Origin: Microbacterium tenebrionis
Lineage (GTDB): Bacteria > Actinomycetota > Actinomycetes > Actinomycetales > Microbacteriaceae
Direction: 5' to 3'
Assembly: GCF_903645325.1 (NCBI RefSeq)
Contig: NZ_CAHJXQ010000003.1
Coordinates: 248,001 to 312,000, forward strand
Length of the DNA: 64,000 nt
Both the position numbers and the translations under genes were made by a program. The notes beneath the pieces were generated by a model. It was given only the letters and a program-made list of their open reading frames with translations, was not told the DNA's origin and did not search any database. This document shows, one piece after another, positions 16,924-25,911 of this stretch; the stretch's first letter is position 1; each line of letters opens with the position of its first letter.

Positions 16924-19326
16924 ATGGCTGGGGACGACGAGATCGACGCGAGCATCTTCGCGCTCGCGAACGAGGATGCCGATGACGCGCGGAAGTGGCT
17001 GTCGGACGCCTTCACGGCCCAGCGCCACGACGGATCCGAGCACGCGCTGACCGAACAGCAGCACGCAGAGATCCGCGAGGTGCTGAGCCTCGACTGGTGG
17101 CAAAGCGTCGTGGCCGACGGCGTCGACGACGGGCACACCGTGCACGGTATCCGGCTCGGCAATCTGCTTCCGCCCGCGGTGCGCGCGGCCTCCGCCGTGC
17201 CGCTCGGCGGTATCGTCCTGGCGATGTACCTGCGCAATCTCGTGAACGAGGCGTGGGAGCTCAACTGGGATCACTCGCTCATCCGCGCGGCGGTGAACGC
17301 GGCATCCGACGCGGCGGCCGCGCTGTCGCCGTCCGGCGCGGATGCGGTGGCCTGGGATCTTCTGCGATTCATGAACCACGAGTTCGACGTCGAGGCCGCC
17401 CTGCTCACCGGAAACCTCGAGGCGGTCATCGCCGTGACGGCGAACGCCATCACGAGGATCGCGCCGATACGACAGGCGGCTCGCGAGCTCCCCGGTCACC
17501 CGGGGCGCGCGGCCCTCATCGCCGAGTCGCGCTCCGAGCACCGCTACTACCGGGCGGTCAACGAGATCGCCACCGCCACGGCCGCGCTTCTCGCCCGGCG
17601 CACGCACGACGTCAGCGCCGACATCGTGCGGATCGGCGAACTCATCGATGACGGAGACTTCCGCCCTGTGGACGCGAGCGAGCTCCGCGGCCACCTCGCC
17701 TCCCTTCAGACCGTCGCCGCGGCAGCGAAGCGGCCGTGGCTGCACATCGACGAGGGTCGCGTGCGCATCGTCTACGGGTTCGGGATCGTGCAGCACGGGT
17801 CCGAGGACATGTCACAAGACCTCGACGCGGTCCGCGAGCTCGTCGCCGCGCAGGGAGAAGGCGCCCGCCTGGGGCCGCTGGAGGTGACGAAAGTGCTGCG
17901 ACGCCTGACGCTCAGCGATGTCTGGCAGGGCTCGGACAGCCTCGGCCGGCGCTACCGGGGCTCGACGTTCCAGTTGGAGGATCTGGTGCTGGACGGACAC
18001 GCGGCGGGGTCCGACGGGCTGCGCATCCTCACCCAGGTGCAGCTGTCGGAGCTCGGCAACCACACCGTCCTGTTCGACATCGAGCTGGAGGATGCCGCGG
18101 CGTTCGAGGTCGCGCAGATCGTGAATCTCGCGACACCCGTGTACGGCGACCTGACCGAGATCCCGCGGGCGCTGCATCTGCATCCGCGCTCGGATCCGCG
18201 CGCCCGGCTGTCGCGGTTGGCCGACGTCGTCGCCGCGATCCTCGACGACCTGCGATCGCTGCTGCGGCGCGCCCGTGACGATCGCGCGACAGTGCGCGGA
18301 TCGTCAGCCGTCTCCGCCGCCGACCCGATCTCCGCCCGCTCCGGTTCGTTCGGCGTCCTCGTGACCGTCGAACGCGCCTCGCGCGACGAACGGGGCCTGC
18401 GCACGCCGCTCGACACCGCGCGCGAGATCAGCGGCCTGTGGGGCGCGCAGCCGCTGCTGCATCCGCTGCCTGCCGGGGCGTCCGGCGTCGCCGACTGGAC
18501 GATGTACGACGTGGGCGGGGTAGAACCGTTCGAGCTGCTGCACCTCAATGACGAACTGCTCGCGGCGAACTCCAACGTCACCCTGCTCGCGAGCTTCCGC
18601 TCCCCCGACTACGCCGTCAGCGAGATCGAGAGCTTCATCACCTTCGCGCACAGCCTGCACGGCATGTACCAGGCCTGGCAGAGCAAGGTCCGCGAGCATG
18701 CGGAGAGCATCTCGGGACTGCTCACCGACGTCGAGCGCCTCCTCGGCGCAGCCGACGTCGCAAGCGCCGACGACGACCAGGGCCAGCAGAAGCAGGCCAT
18801 CGATGATCTCGGCGACCTCGTCCGCGTCATCGAGCGCGCCGAGCTCGAACTGCAGTCCTTCGTGCAGTCCAAGCAGGCCATCATGCTGTTCGTCGAGTCA
18901 CCGGCGATCGTGTCGTCGCCGGCGCTGCGCGTCGACCTCGACACGGTGCTCCGATCGAACCGCTACGACCTGCTCCGCGAGGGCTTCGAGCGGGCCGTGC
19001 GCGACGTGCTCGGCTCACGCCTGCAACCGCTGCTGGACGTCTGCCACCGCAGAATCGAGCGGATCCTCGACGATCGCCAGGCCGAACGCGAACGCACGGC
19101 GGAGCGCGTCGAGCGGGTGCTCGGCGTGATCCTCGCGGTGATCGGAGTCTCGGGGCTGGTGTCCGTTCTGCAGGCTGGGTTCGGGCTGCAGGGCGACATC
19201 ACGTGGTGGTTCCTCATCGGCATCCTGGTGGTGGCAGTGGCCAGTGGGGCTCTCATGGTCGTGCTGTCTCTGCGACGACGAGAGAGTCCTGCGTCGCGTC
19301 GGGCCCCGCGGAGAGCGACGCGATGA
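16924..19326 (+). CDS. Unknown 800-residue protein with C-terminal two-helix membrane anchor
   Basis: 800 residues. No domain I can name. Residues 1-300 are mixed alpha/beta. About 300-430 contains beta-rich segments (IVYGFGIVQHG..., LTQVQLSELGNHTVLFDIELE). About 570-740 is long and helical with likely coiled coils (SKVREHAESISGLLTDVERLL). A basic amphipathic helix then leads into two membrane helices near the C-terminus (VLGVILAVIGVSGLVSVLQ and WWFLIGILVVAVASGALMV). The long-helix-then-two-TM layout recalls CorA transporters, but the GMN loop motif is missing. The ATG at 16924 follows a GGGGGC site. It is translationally coupled to a GNAT (ATGA). Confidence 0.7.
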   Translation: MAGDDEIDASIFALANEDADDARKWLSDAFTAQRHDGSEHALTEQQHAEIREVLSLDWWQSVVADGVDDGHTVHGIRLGNLLPPAVRAASAVPLGGIVLAMYLRNLVNEAWELNWDHSLIRAAVNAASDAAAALSPSGADAVAWDLLRFMNHEFDVEAALLTGNLEAVIAVTANAITRIAPIRQAARELPGHPGRAALIAESRSEHRYYRAVNEIATATAALLARRTHDVSADIVRIGELIDDGDFRPVDASELRGHLASLQTVAAAAKRPWLHIDEGRVRIVYGFGIVQHGSEDMSQDLDAVRELVAAQGEGARLGPLEVTKVLRRLTLSDVWQGSDSLGRRYRGSTFQLEDLVLDGHAAGSDGLRILTQVQLSELGNHTVLFDIELEDAAAFEVAQIVNLATPVYGDLTEIPRALHLHPRSDPRARLSRLADVVAAILDDLRSLLRRARDDRATVRGSSAVSAADPISARSGSFGVLVTVERASRDERGLRTPLDTAREISGLWGAQPLLHPLPAGASGVADWTMYDVGGVEPFELLHLNDELLAANSNVTLLASFRSPDYAVSEIESFITFAHSLHGMYQAWQSKVREHAESISGLLTDVERLLGAADVASADDDQGQQKQAIDDLGDLVRVIERAELELQSFVQSKQAIMLFVESPAIVSSPALRVDLDTVLRSNRYDLLREGFERAVRDVLGSRLQPLLDVCHRRIERILDDRQAERERTAERVERVLGVILAVIGVSGLVSVLQAGFGLQGDITWWFLIGILVVAVASGALMVVLSLRRRESPASRRAPRRATR

Positions 19327-20006
19327 TCTCCTACGACGGCGCACCCTCCGTCGATGGCCTGCGCAGCGCGCACCGCGAACTGTTGACGCCGTCTTTCCGG
19401 CCGGGTGAGCTCCTGCCGCAAGACGCCTTCCTGGCCCAGTTCCCCGGGCAGGCGGACGCGCTGCTCGCGCAAGACGACGAAGGTCGGATCCAGGGAATCG
19501 CCGTCATGGAGCAGTTCCACGACGTCGTCCTGCTGCAGTACCTCGCAGCATCCCCGGCTGCGAGGGGCAGGGGCGTCGGGTCGGGCCTGCTCGACGCCGT
19601 GCTGTCCGATCGGGCACCGGGATCCGTGCTCATGCTGGCGGAGTTCGACCGTCCGGACGCGCACGCGTCTCATCCGCTGCACGGCGACCCTACTGCGCGG
19701 CTCCGGTTCTACGCCCGGTTCGGCGCGTTGGCTCTGGACCTGCCGTACTTCCAGCCGGCGTTGTCGGCCGCGACGCCGCGGCAGCACGGGATGCTGCTCG
19801 CCGCCTTCGACCGCGACGGCACGATCGCCGCTCGCGGGCGGTTGGATGCTACGCAGGCGCGCGCGGTCCACAGCTACCTCGAGGAGATCCTCGACGGTGC
19901 GGACGACCCGGACGCTCAGCGCCTCCGCGACGCGGCCGCCGTCGACGGCGGCATCCGTGCGCTGACGCTCGACCGTTACGCCGAGATCGCGCGCTCGCCG
20001 CTCTGA
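19323..20006 (+). CDS. GNAT family acetyltransferase coupled to the 800-residue protein
   Basis: 227 residues; the ATG overlaps the upstream stop by ATGA. The GNAT core is VVLLQYLAASPAARGRGVGSGLLDAVL, with the acetyl-CoA loop ARGRGVGS near residues 82-90, followed by RLRFYARFGALALDLPYFQP. The C-terminal third is helical. The substrate is unknown. The strict coupling suggests it acts with, or modifies, the upstream protein (inference). Confidence 0.8.
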   Translation: MISYDGAPSVDGLRSAHRELLTPSFRPGELLPQDAFLAQFPGQADALLAQDDEGRIQGIAVMEQFHDVVLLQYLAASPAARGRGVGSGLLDAVLSDRAPGSVLMLAEFDRPDAHASHPLHGDPTARLRFYARFGALALDLPYFQPALSAATPRQHGMLLAAFDRDGTIAARGRLDATQARAVHSYLEEILDGADDPDAQRLRDAAAVDGGIRALTLDRYAEIARSPL

Positions 20007-20022
20007 ATGTCCGTCCGGACGA

Positions 20023-20523
20023 TCAGTCGGCGCTCATGACGGACTGGACAGCGCCGTCGGAGGCGAGGTTCACGAGCAGCACCTCGTCGGTGTCGTCGGC
20101 GTCGAGGGCATATTCGAGCACGGCGAACGGCTCGGTGCCGCCGTGCTCGTCGGCGAGGATCGTCATGCTCATGAGGCGCAACGACCGGATGATGTCGACC
20201 GCGTCGTCACCGCTGACGTCGATCAGCATGTCGGGCAGGTCCTCACCGAACGCCTCCTGCTGCTGCAGGATGAACTCGGTCACCTCGCTCGTGCGATCGT
20301 CGACCTCGGCGAGCATGCCGCGTCGCGCTGCGGCATCGACGTTATCCAGGCCCGAGATGAGCGCCGCGGCGATGTCGAGGGCGTCGGGCGAGATGTCGTC
20401 CTGATCGGGCGCAGTCAGGTCGACCGTGACCGTCTGGTCGCCGAGATCGACCGTCTCGCTCCAGAAGATCGAGCCGTCCGGCCCCGACGACAGGAGCCCG
20501 AAGTAGTCGTGTTCGATCGCCAT
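20023..20523 (-). CDS. Small acidic protein, probably DUF2004
   Basis: 166 residues, strongly acidic, no membrane segment. It starts MAIEHDYFGLLSSGPDGSIFWSETVDLGD, a pattern I associate with DUF2004 proteins, although I cannot confirm the family here. The rest is helical with VNLASDGAVQSVMSAD at the end. Convergent with the GNAT; it follows ftsY on the same strand 21 bp downstream. Function unknown. Confidence 0.6.
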   Translation of the reverse strand: MAIEHDYFGLLSSGPDGSIFWSETVDLGDQTVTVDLTAPDQDDISPDALDIAAALISGLDNVDAAARRGMLAEVDDRTSEVTEFILQQQEAFGEDLPDMLIDVSGDDAVDIIRSLRLMSMTILADEHGGTEPFAVLEYALDADDTDEVLLVNLASDGAVQSVMSAD

Positions 20524-20544
20524 AACGCTATGAAACCAGTCCGA

Positions 20545-21420
20545 TCACTGCCCGACAAGGGATGCCACGAACACGTGCGGAGTGAATCCGGTGAGGTCGT
20601 CGATCCCCTCGCCCTGACCGAGGAGTTTCACCGGGATCCCGGTGCGCTCCTGCACCGCGAGGACGAAGCCGCCCTTGGCCGAACCGTCCAGCTTCGTGAT
20701 CACGAGGCCCGTGACGCCAGCATGCTGCAGGAACGCCTCGGCCTGCATCACGCCGTTCTGCCCGGTGGTCGCATCCAGCACCAGCAGGACCTCGCTGATC
20801 GGCGCCTGCTTCTCGATGACACGGCGGATCTTGGACAGCTCGTCCATCAGGCCGCCCTTGGTGTGCAGGCGCCCCGCGGTGTCGATGATCGCGATCTCGA
20901 TGCCCTCGCGCTGTGCGAACTCGATGGTCTGATAGGCGACGGATGCCGGATCCTGACCTTCCTGCTGGGGCCGGATGATCGCCGCTCCCCCGCGCTGGGC
21001 CCAGGTGGCGAGCTGGTCGACGGCGGCGGCACGGAACGTGTCCGCCGCACCGACGACGACGCTGCGCTGATAGCCGCGCAGGAACTTCGTGAACTTGCCG
21101 ATCGTCGTGGTCTTGCCCACGCCGTTGACGCCGACGACGAGCACGACAGCCGGGCGCTCGGTGAGCTTGAGCGTCGTGTCGAACTTCGCGAAGTGCTCTT
21201 CGAGCGTCTCGCGCAGCATCCGCTGCAGGTCCTTCGGGTCCGTCGTACGGTAACGCTCGACCTTGTCGCGCAGCTCGTCGACGATCCGCTCGGTGATGTC
21301 GGGACCGAAGTCGGCCGTGATGAGTGCGGTCTCGAGATCCTCCCACGTCGTCTCATCGATCGTGGGCTTGACGAACATGCCGCGCAGTGCGCGGCCGAGG
21401 GACCAGGACTTCTCCGCCAT
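20545..21420 (-). CDS. ftsY: Signal recognition particle receptor FtsY
   Basis: 291 residues: the NG core without the acidic membrane-binding A domain of enterobacterial FtsY. The GTPase motifs are GVNGVGKTTTIGK, DTAGRLHTK, TKLDGSAKGG and GQGEGIDDL. Docks SRP-bound ribosomes at the membrane. The 122-bp gap to smc carries a palindrome at 21477-21501. Confidence 0.96.
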   Translation of the reverse strand: MAEKSWSLGRALRGMFVKPTIDETTWEDLETALITADFGPDITERIVDELRDKVERYRTTDPKDLQRMLRETLEEHFAKFDTTLKLTERPAVVLVVGVNGVGKTTTIGKFTKFLRGYQRSVVVGAADTFRAAAVDQLATWAQRGGAAIIRPQQEGQDPASVAYQTIEFAQREGIEIAIIDTAGRLHTKGGLMDELSKIRRVIEKQAPISEVLLVLDATTGQNGVMQAEAFLQHAGVTGLVITKLDGSAKGGFVLAVQERTGIPVKLLGQGEGIDDLTGFTPHVFVASLVGQ

Positions 21421-21476
21421 GACACCAGCCTATGCGGTGCGCGCCCATGGAATCCCGTACATCCCCCTGCTTCTGC

Positions 21477-21501
21477 GTGCACAACTTCGGAAGTTGTGCA
21501 C
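21477..21501. other. 25-bp perfect palindrome between smc and ftsY
   Basis: GTGCACAACTTC (21477-21488), one base, then GAAGTTGTGCAC (21490-21501). It lies 42 bp past the smc stop and 57 bp before ftsY. No T-tract follows on either strand. The inner TTGTGCACA differs by one base from the actinobacterial DnaA-box consensus TTGTCCACA. It could be a protein site or a terminator-like hairpin. Confidence 0.5.
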
Positions 21502-21542
21502 AGGTGGAAGGGGTGCAGGACGGCAGGGCGGATGCCGGATGC

Positions 21543-24500
21543 TCAGCTCGCGGCGGCGGCCCGGTCGCCGACGCGCTGGCCGACCACGGCCGAGACGCCG
21601 TCCTGACGCATCGAAACGCCGTACAGGGCGTCGGCGATCTCCATCGTGCGCTTCTGGTGCGTGATGACCAGCAGCTGCGAGCTCTCCCGGAGCTGTTCGA
21701 AGACGCTCAGCAGCCGTCCGAGGTTCGCATCGTCGAGTGCGGCCTCGACCTCGTCGAGGATGTAGAACGGGCTCGGCCGTGCCTTGAAGATCGCCACCAG
21801 GAGAGCCACGGCGGCGAGTGATCGTTCGCCGCCCGAGAGCAGCGACAGGCGCTCGATCTTCTTGCCGACCGGCCTGACCGAAACCTCGATGCCCGTCGTG
21901 AGCATGTTGTCGGGATCGGTGAGCGAGATGCTGCCCGATCCGCCGGGGAACAGCAGCGGGAACACCTCGCCGAACGCCTGCTTGGTGTCTTCGAACGCGC
22001 TCGCGAAGATCGTCTGCATGCGCTCGTCGAGGTCGGCGATGATCGTGAGCAGGTCCTGGCGGGTCTGCGTCAGATCGGCGAGTTGCTCGGTCAGGAAGGC
22101 GTGACGCTGCTCGAGCGCGGCGAACTCCTCCAGCGCCAGCGGGTTGACCCGTCCGAGCTGCGTGAGCTTGCGCTCCGCCTCGGCGAGCCTGCGCTCCTGC
22201 ATGCGCCGGTCGTACGGGATCGCGGTGGCATCGACACCGTCGATCGCCTCGGCATCCGGCTCGGCCAGCGGATCCCGGGGAACGAGCTCGTCCGGCCCAT
22301 ATTCCGCAATGAGAATATCTTCGTCGAGCGCCAGCTCGGATGCCACGCGTTCGAGCAGACTCGTCAGGTGCAGCTTCTTCTCGTGGATCTGCAGCTCGAG
22401 TCCGTGAACGCTCTCGGTCAGTCCTGCGAGGCGTTCGCGCAGGGAGGTCTCCTGGGCTCGCAGGGCGGTGAGCTCCTCGTTCTGCGCCGACCGCGCGCTC
22501 TCCGCCTCGGTGAGCGCGACACGCGCCTCAGTCACCGACCGGTCCAGCGAATCGAGGATGCGCGGAAGCTCGGCCGCGACGCCGGATGCCGCTTCGCGCT
22601 GCGCCCGCCGGACCACCGCACGGCGTGCTGCCTCGGCCGCCGCATCGCGTTCCTGCTCCCGCTGACGTTCCAGGCTGGTGACGCGCGCCTGCGCCGCACG
22701 GATCCGCTCGCGAAGCGTCTCGATCTCGAGCCGGGCGCGCACCTCGCCCTCACGCGCGGTCTCGAGCGCCTCGAGGAGTCCGTCGCGTGCCGATGCGTCC
22801 AGCACCGGACGCGGAGTGGCTTCGGCCTGCTCGAGCTCGGCCTTCGCAGCCGTCGCCGCGGTCTCGGCATCCGCCACGGCGGCCTGCGCCTGGGCGAGGC
22901 CGGACTCGAGGCGTTCGCACTCGGCCACCGCGGACTCATGCCGGACGGTCACCCGGTTCACCTGCTCCGCGTGGGTCGCCAGCGCCGCATCGTGCTCGCG
23001 GAGCGCACGCAGTGCCTCCCTCGCGTGGCGGCGCGTCGTCTCGACGCGTTCGGCCGACTCCTCGCGGGCCTCGCGCAACGAGTCCACGATCACGCGGACC
23101 TCGGCCAGCCGTTCCTGTGCGGCATCGCGCTCGGCCGTGAGTTCCAGGCGGGAGCGCTCGCCACCGGCCCCGGTGCGCAGCGTCTGAGCCGTGATCACGT
23201 CGCCACCCGTCGTCACGATGGTTGCCGCGGTGTCGCCGAGGGCGTCGAGTGCGGCACGCGCACGCCGTGCGGCGTCGAGGTCCTCGGCGACGAGCACGTG
23301 GGCGAGGATGCCGAGCACGCCGTCGGGCGCGGTCACGACGGCGTCCGCCGGCGTCACCCCGGCGACCTCGGGCAGCACGGCGGCACCGCGCAGGGCGTCG
23401 GCGATCACGAAGTCGACGACTCCGCGGTTCTGCTCGGAGGACGACACGGCCAGCCGGTAGGCGGCGTCGGCGTCGTCGACGAGCACCCCCTCGGCGAGGG
23501 GTCCGAGGACCGCGGCGATCGCCGCTTCGTAGCCTGCGGTGACCTGCACGGCGTCGCCGACGAGACCGCGGACGCCGGCCGCTCCGGACTTCACCACCTC
23601 TGCCGCCCCACCCGACAGCGAGAGCGCACTCGACAGCGCCCAGGCCTTCGCCGTCAAGGACTCTGCCTCGCGCTCGGCGGAGTGCAGGCGCTCGCGCAGC
23701 GCCTCGAGGTCGGTCTCAGCCGTCGTCGCGTCGCGCTGGGCCGTCTCGTATGCGGCGGCGTGCTCGGCCGCACTGCCCTCGGGAGCTGCGGCATCCTGGA
23801 ACTGCTCGAGCGCTTCCGCGGCTTCGCGGCGACGCTCGTGCGCGGCCTCGAGCGCGTTCTCCTGCCGGAGCACCGCGCCGCGGACGGCGGCGAGGGCGGA
23901 TGCCGCGGCATCCGCGGTTCCGCGCAACGCCGTCAGGCGCATGTCGTGCTCCGAGACGAGAGCGCTCTGCTCGGCGATGTCGACATCGAGGGTGTCGAGC
24001 TCGGCACGGGCGTTCACGACCTCGCGACTGGCGGCCGACGCCGCATCCTGGGCATCGCCGAGCCCTGCCGAGATCTGCGCGATCTCGTCCTTCGCGTCGT
24101 CGATCGTGGCCTGGGTCACCGTGACCGAGGCGACGGCCGCGTCGTCCTCCTCGGAGCCGAGCAGTGCGAGCCGCTGATTGGCCAGGGTGTACAGCGAGCG
24201 CATCCGCTCCTGCACCTGCTCGAGACCGAAAGCGACCCGCCGTGCCTCGTCGACGGCCGCCGAGTTCTGGTCGGCTTCAAGCTTCGCGATGCCGGCGCGC
24301 ACCGTGTCGGCCTGCTCCGTGAGGACGAGTCGCTCGGTGTGACGCTCCTGTTCGGTGCGGGCGTGGTCGGCCAGCGAGGTCCGCAGCGCGACGACGTCGT
24401 CGGCGAAGATCCGAGCCTTGGCGTCGCGCACCACCGCGGCGATGGTCTGCGCCTCGCGCGCGATCTCGGCCTGTCGACCCAGCGGCTTCAGCTGACGCCG

Positions 24501-25094
24501 GATCTCCCCGGCCAGATCGCTCAATCTCGTGAGGTTCGCCTCCATCGCGTCGAGCTTGCGCAGGGTCTTCTCCTTGCGCCTGCGGTGCTTGAGGATGCCG
24601 GCGGCCTCTTCGATGAATCCGCGCCGGTCCTCCGGCGAAGCCTGCAGCACCGTGTCCAGCCGCCCCTGGCCGACGATGACGTGCATCTCGCGGCCCAGGC
24701 CCGAGTCGCTGAGCAACTCCTGAACATCGAGCAGTCGGCAGCTGGATCCGTTGATCGCGTATTCGCTGGATCCGTTGCGGAACAGCGTCCGGCTGATCGT
24801 CACCTCGGCGAACTCGATCGGCAGCGCGCCGTCGCTGTTGTCGATCGTGAGCTGCACCTCGGCACGACCGAGCGGGCCGCGGGTCGAGGTGCCCGCGAAG
24901 ATGACGTCCTCCATCTTCCCGCCACGCAGCGTCTTGGCTCCCTGCTCGCCCATGACCCAGGCGAGCGCATCGACGACGTTCGACTTGCCGGAGCCGTTGG
25001 GGCCGACGATGCACGTGACACCGGGCTCGAAGACGAACGATGTCGGTTGGGCGAACGACTTGAAGCCCTTGAGAGTCAGGCTCTTCAGATGCAC
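21543..25094 (-). CDS. smc: Chromosome segregation protein SMC
   Basis: 1183 residues, full length. N-terminal ATPase half with the Walker A GPNGSGKSNVVDAL. Two long coiled coils (about 170-480 and 660-1000) flank the hinge (about 500-640, VLVDDADAAYRLAVSSSEQN...). The C-terminal half has the signature LSGGERSLAAVALLVAIF and Walker B YILDEVEAALDD. Condenses and segregates the chromosome with ScpAB. Normally next to mutM/rnc; here an opposite-strand block separates them. Confidence 0.97.
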   Translation of the reverse strand: MHLKSLTLKGFKSFAQPTSFVFEPGVTCIVGPNGSGKSNVVDALAWVMGEQGAKTLRGGKMEDVIFAGTSTRGPLGRAEVQLTIDNSDGALPIEFAEVTISRTLFRNGSSEYAINGSSCRLLDVQELLSDSGLGREMHVIVGQGRLDTVLQASPEDRRGFIEEAAGILKHRRRKEKTLRKLDAMEANLTRLSDLAGEIRRQLKPLGRQAEIAREAQTIAAVVRDAKARIFADDVVALRTSLADHARTEQERHTERLVLTEQADTVRAGIAKLEADQNSAAVDEARRVAFGLEQVQERMRSLYTLANQRLALLGSEEDDAAVASVTVTQATIDDAKDEIAQISAGLGDAQDAASAASREVVNARAELDTLDVDIAEQSALVSEHDMRLTALRGTADAAASALAAVRGAVLRQENALEAAHERRREAAEALEQFQDAAAPEGSAAEHAAAYETAQRDATTAETDLEALRERLHSAEREAESLTAKAWALSSALSLSGGAAEVVKSGAAGVRGLVGDAVQVTAGYEAAIAAVLGPLAEGVLVDDADAAYRLAVSSSEQNRGVVDFVIADALRGAAVLPEVAGVTPADAVVTAPDGVLGILAHVLVAEDLDAARRARAALDALGDTAATIVTTGGDVITAQTLRTGAGGERSRLELTAERDAAQERLAEVRVIVDSLREAREESAERVETTRRHAREALRALREHDAALATHAEQVNRVTVRHESAVAECERLESGLAQAQAAVADAETAATAAKAELEQAEATPRPVLDASARDGLLEALETAREGEVRARLEIETLRERIRAAQARVTSLERQREQERDAAAEAARRAVVRRAQREAASGVAAELPRILDSLDRSVTEARVALTEAESARSAQNEELTALRAQETSLRERLAGLTESVHGLELQIHEKKLHLTSLLERVASELALDEDILIAEYGPDELVPRDPLAEPDAEAIDGVDATAIPYDRRMQERRLAEAERKLTQLGRVNPLALEEFAALEQRHAFLTEQLADLTQTRQDLLTIIADLDERMQTIFASAFEDTKQAFGEVFPLLFPGGSGSISLTDPDNMLTTGIEVSVRPVGKKIERLSLLSGGERSLAAVALLVAIFKARPSPFYILDEVEAALDDANLGRLLSVFEQLRESSQLLVITHQKRTMEIADALYGVSMRQDGVSAVVGQRVGDRAAAAS

Positions 25095-25236
25095 GGGCGC
25101 ACCGCCCCACGGGTGAGAAGACGGCCTGCGAGAATCACGCCGTAACGCTATCGGAATCCCGCGGATTCTCCGGCATCCCGCGCGGCGGTCGTGCGTATCG
25201 CCACGCGGGCCGACACGCCGGTGGCTGAGAAAATGC

Positions 25237-25266
25237 TTGACGTCCCGCGGCGGCAGGTACTAGCTT
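25237..25266 (+). promoter_or_regulatory. Strong sigma-A-type promoter of the small ORF
   Basis: TTGACG (25237-25242) and TAGCTT (25261-25266) with an 18-bp spacer. Predicted start near 25273, 28 bp before a small ORF with an excellent ribosome-binding site. It is one of the best promoter matches in the window. The 142 bp between the smc start and this promoter show nothing else I can support. Confidence 0.65.
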
Positions 25267-25300
25267 TGCAACCCGAATCGCTCACGAAAGGAGGACGCTC

Positions 25301-25405
25301 ATGATTACCGCAATCACCACACCGGCCATCGCAGGCTTCGATACTGCGCGCGCTGCCGGCAATGCGTCCTCGGCTTTCGGCGTCCGTCGTAGCGCGCTCG
25401 CATAG
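25301..25405 (+). CDS. 34-residue small protein or leader peptide
   Basis: ATG at 25301 with AAAGGAGGAC 5 nt upstream, ending in TAG at 25403-25405. The Ala/Thr/Ile-rich peptide MITAITTPAIAGFDTARAAG continues to a basic end (GVRRSALA). No known family. A strong promoter and ribosome-binding site argue that it is translated. Its stop codon overlaps the 5' arm of a nested hairpin, an arrangement expected for a translated leader controlling downstream genes. Confidence 0.55.
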   Translation: MITAITTPAIAGFDTARAAGNASSAFGVRRSALA

Positions 25406-25453
25406 AACCGCAGCCTGAGATCCCCGCCTTTTCGGCCTGATCTCCGCCGGTTC
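25405..25453 (+). other. Nested three-helix RNA hairpin after the small ORF
   Basis: Three colinear complementary pairs: GAACCG (25405-25410) with CGGTTC (25448-25453); GAGATC (25417-25422) with GATCTC (25439-25444); GCC (25426-25428) with GGC (25434-25436) closing a T-rich loop. A second hairpin, GGTCGA/TCGACC, lies at 25472-25488. There is no T-tract, so a classical terminator is not obvious. The remaining 106 bp before the next gene are Pro/Ala-rich open sequence with no clear feature. Confidence 0.5.
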
Positions 25454-25594
25454 CCGCCGCTTCCACGCATCGGTCGACCTGTTCGACCTCTGCATCCAGG
25501 GCCGTCTCGCCTTCGCGACCGCCGCCCGCGCCCCGGCTTCACCGGTCTCAGCGCACCCATCCCCCCGCGAAATCGACAAGAAACGAGCACTCTC

Positions 25595-25894
25595 GTGAGT
25601 ACTGAAACGCTGCTGCGCAGCACCACCCATCCACCCTGTCCCGAGGACCAGGAGGTCCTCGAACTGACCGTTCCGAGCGACCGGAACGACCTGACTCTCA
25701 CCGACCGGCTGTCGCTGCGTCTCGGTCTCTGGCTCCTGCTGCGCACGCAGCGTTCGGGCCGGAGCCGGCACACGATGAGCCGGGAGGAAACCGTACGCCT
25801 GCTCGATGCACGGCGCAGCGCGGGTGACGAGCGCTTCACCGAGCGCGAGATGCTGGCGATGCTCACCCACGACATGCAGCGGCACATGCTGTGA
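25595..25894 (+). CDS. Small protein upstream of the double-GNAT pair
   Basis: 99 residues from a GTG start with only a weak ribosome-binding site. No recognisable domain. It has a polar N-terminus, a short hydrophobic helix (LSLRLGLWLLLRTQ), and a charged helical C-terminus (MSREETVRLLDARRS). It precedes the first GNAT by 17 bp, so it probably belongs to the same transcript as the small ORF and the two GNAT genes. Function unknown. Confidence 0.6.
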   Translation: MSTETLLRSTTHPPCPEDQEVLELTVPSDRNDLTLTDRLSLRLGLWLLLRTQRSGRSRHTMSREETVRLLDARRSAGDERFTEREMLAMLTHDMQRHML

Positions 25895-25911
25895 TCCGCG
25901 AGGAGTCCACG

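Noticed and set aside
21477..21501. Replication origin from DnaA-box-like palindrome
   Set aside because: Only one site; no dnaA/dnaN genes, AT-rich stretch or box cluster nearby.
22083..25145. A 1,020-codon open frame on the plus strand opposite smc
   Set aside because: It mirrors smc codon by codon; high GC at third positions keeps antisense frames open. The composition is Arg/Gly/Leu-rich with no family features.
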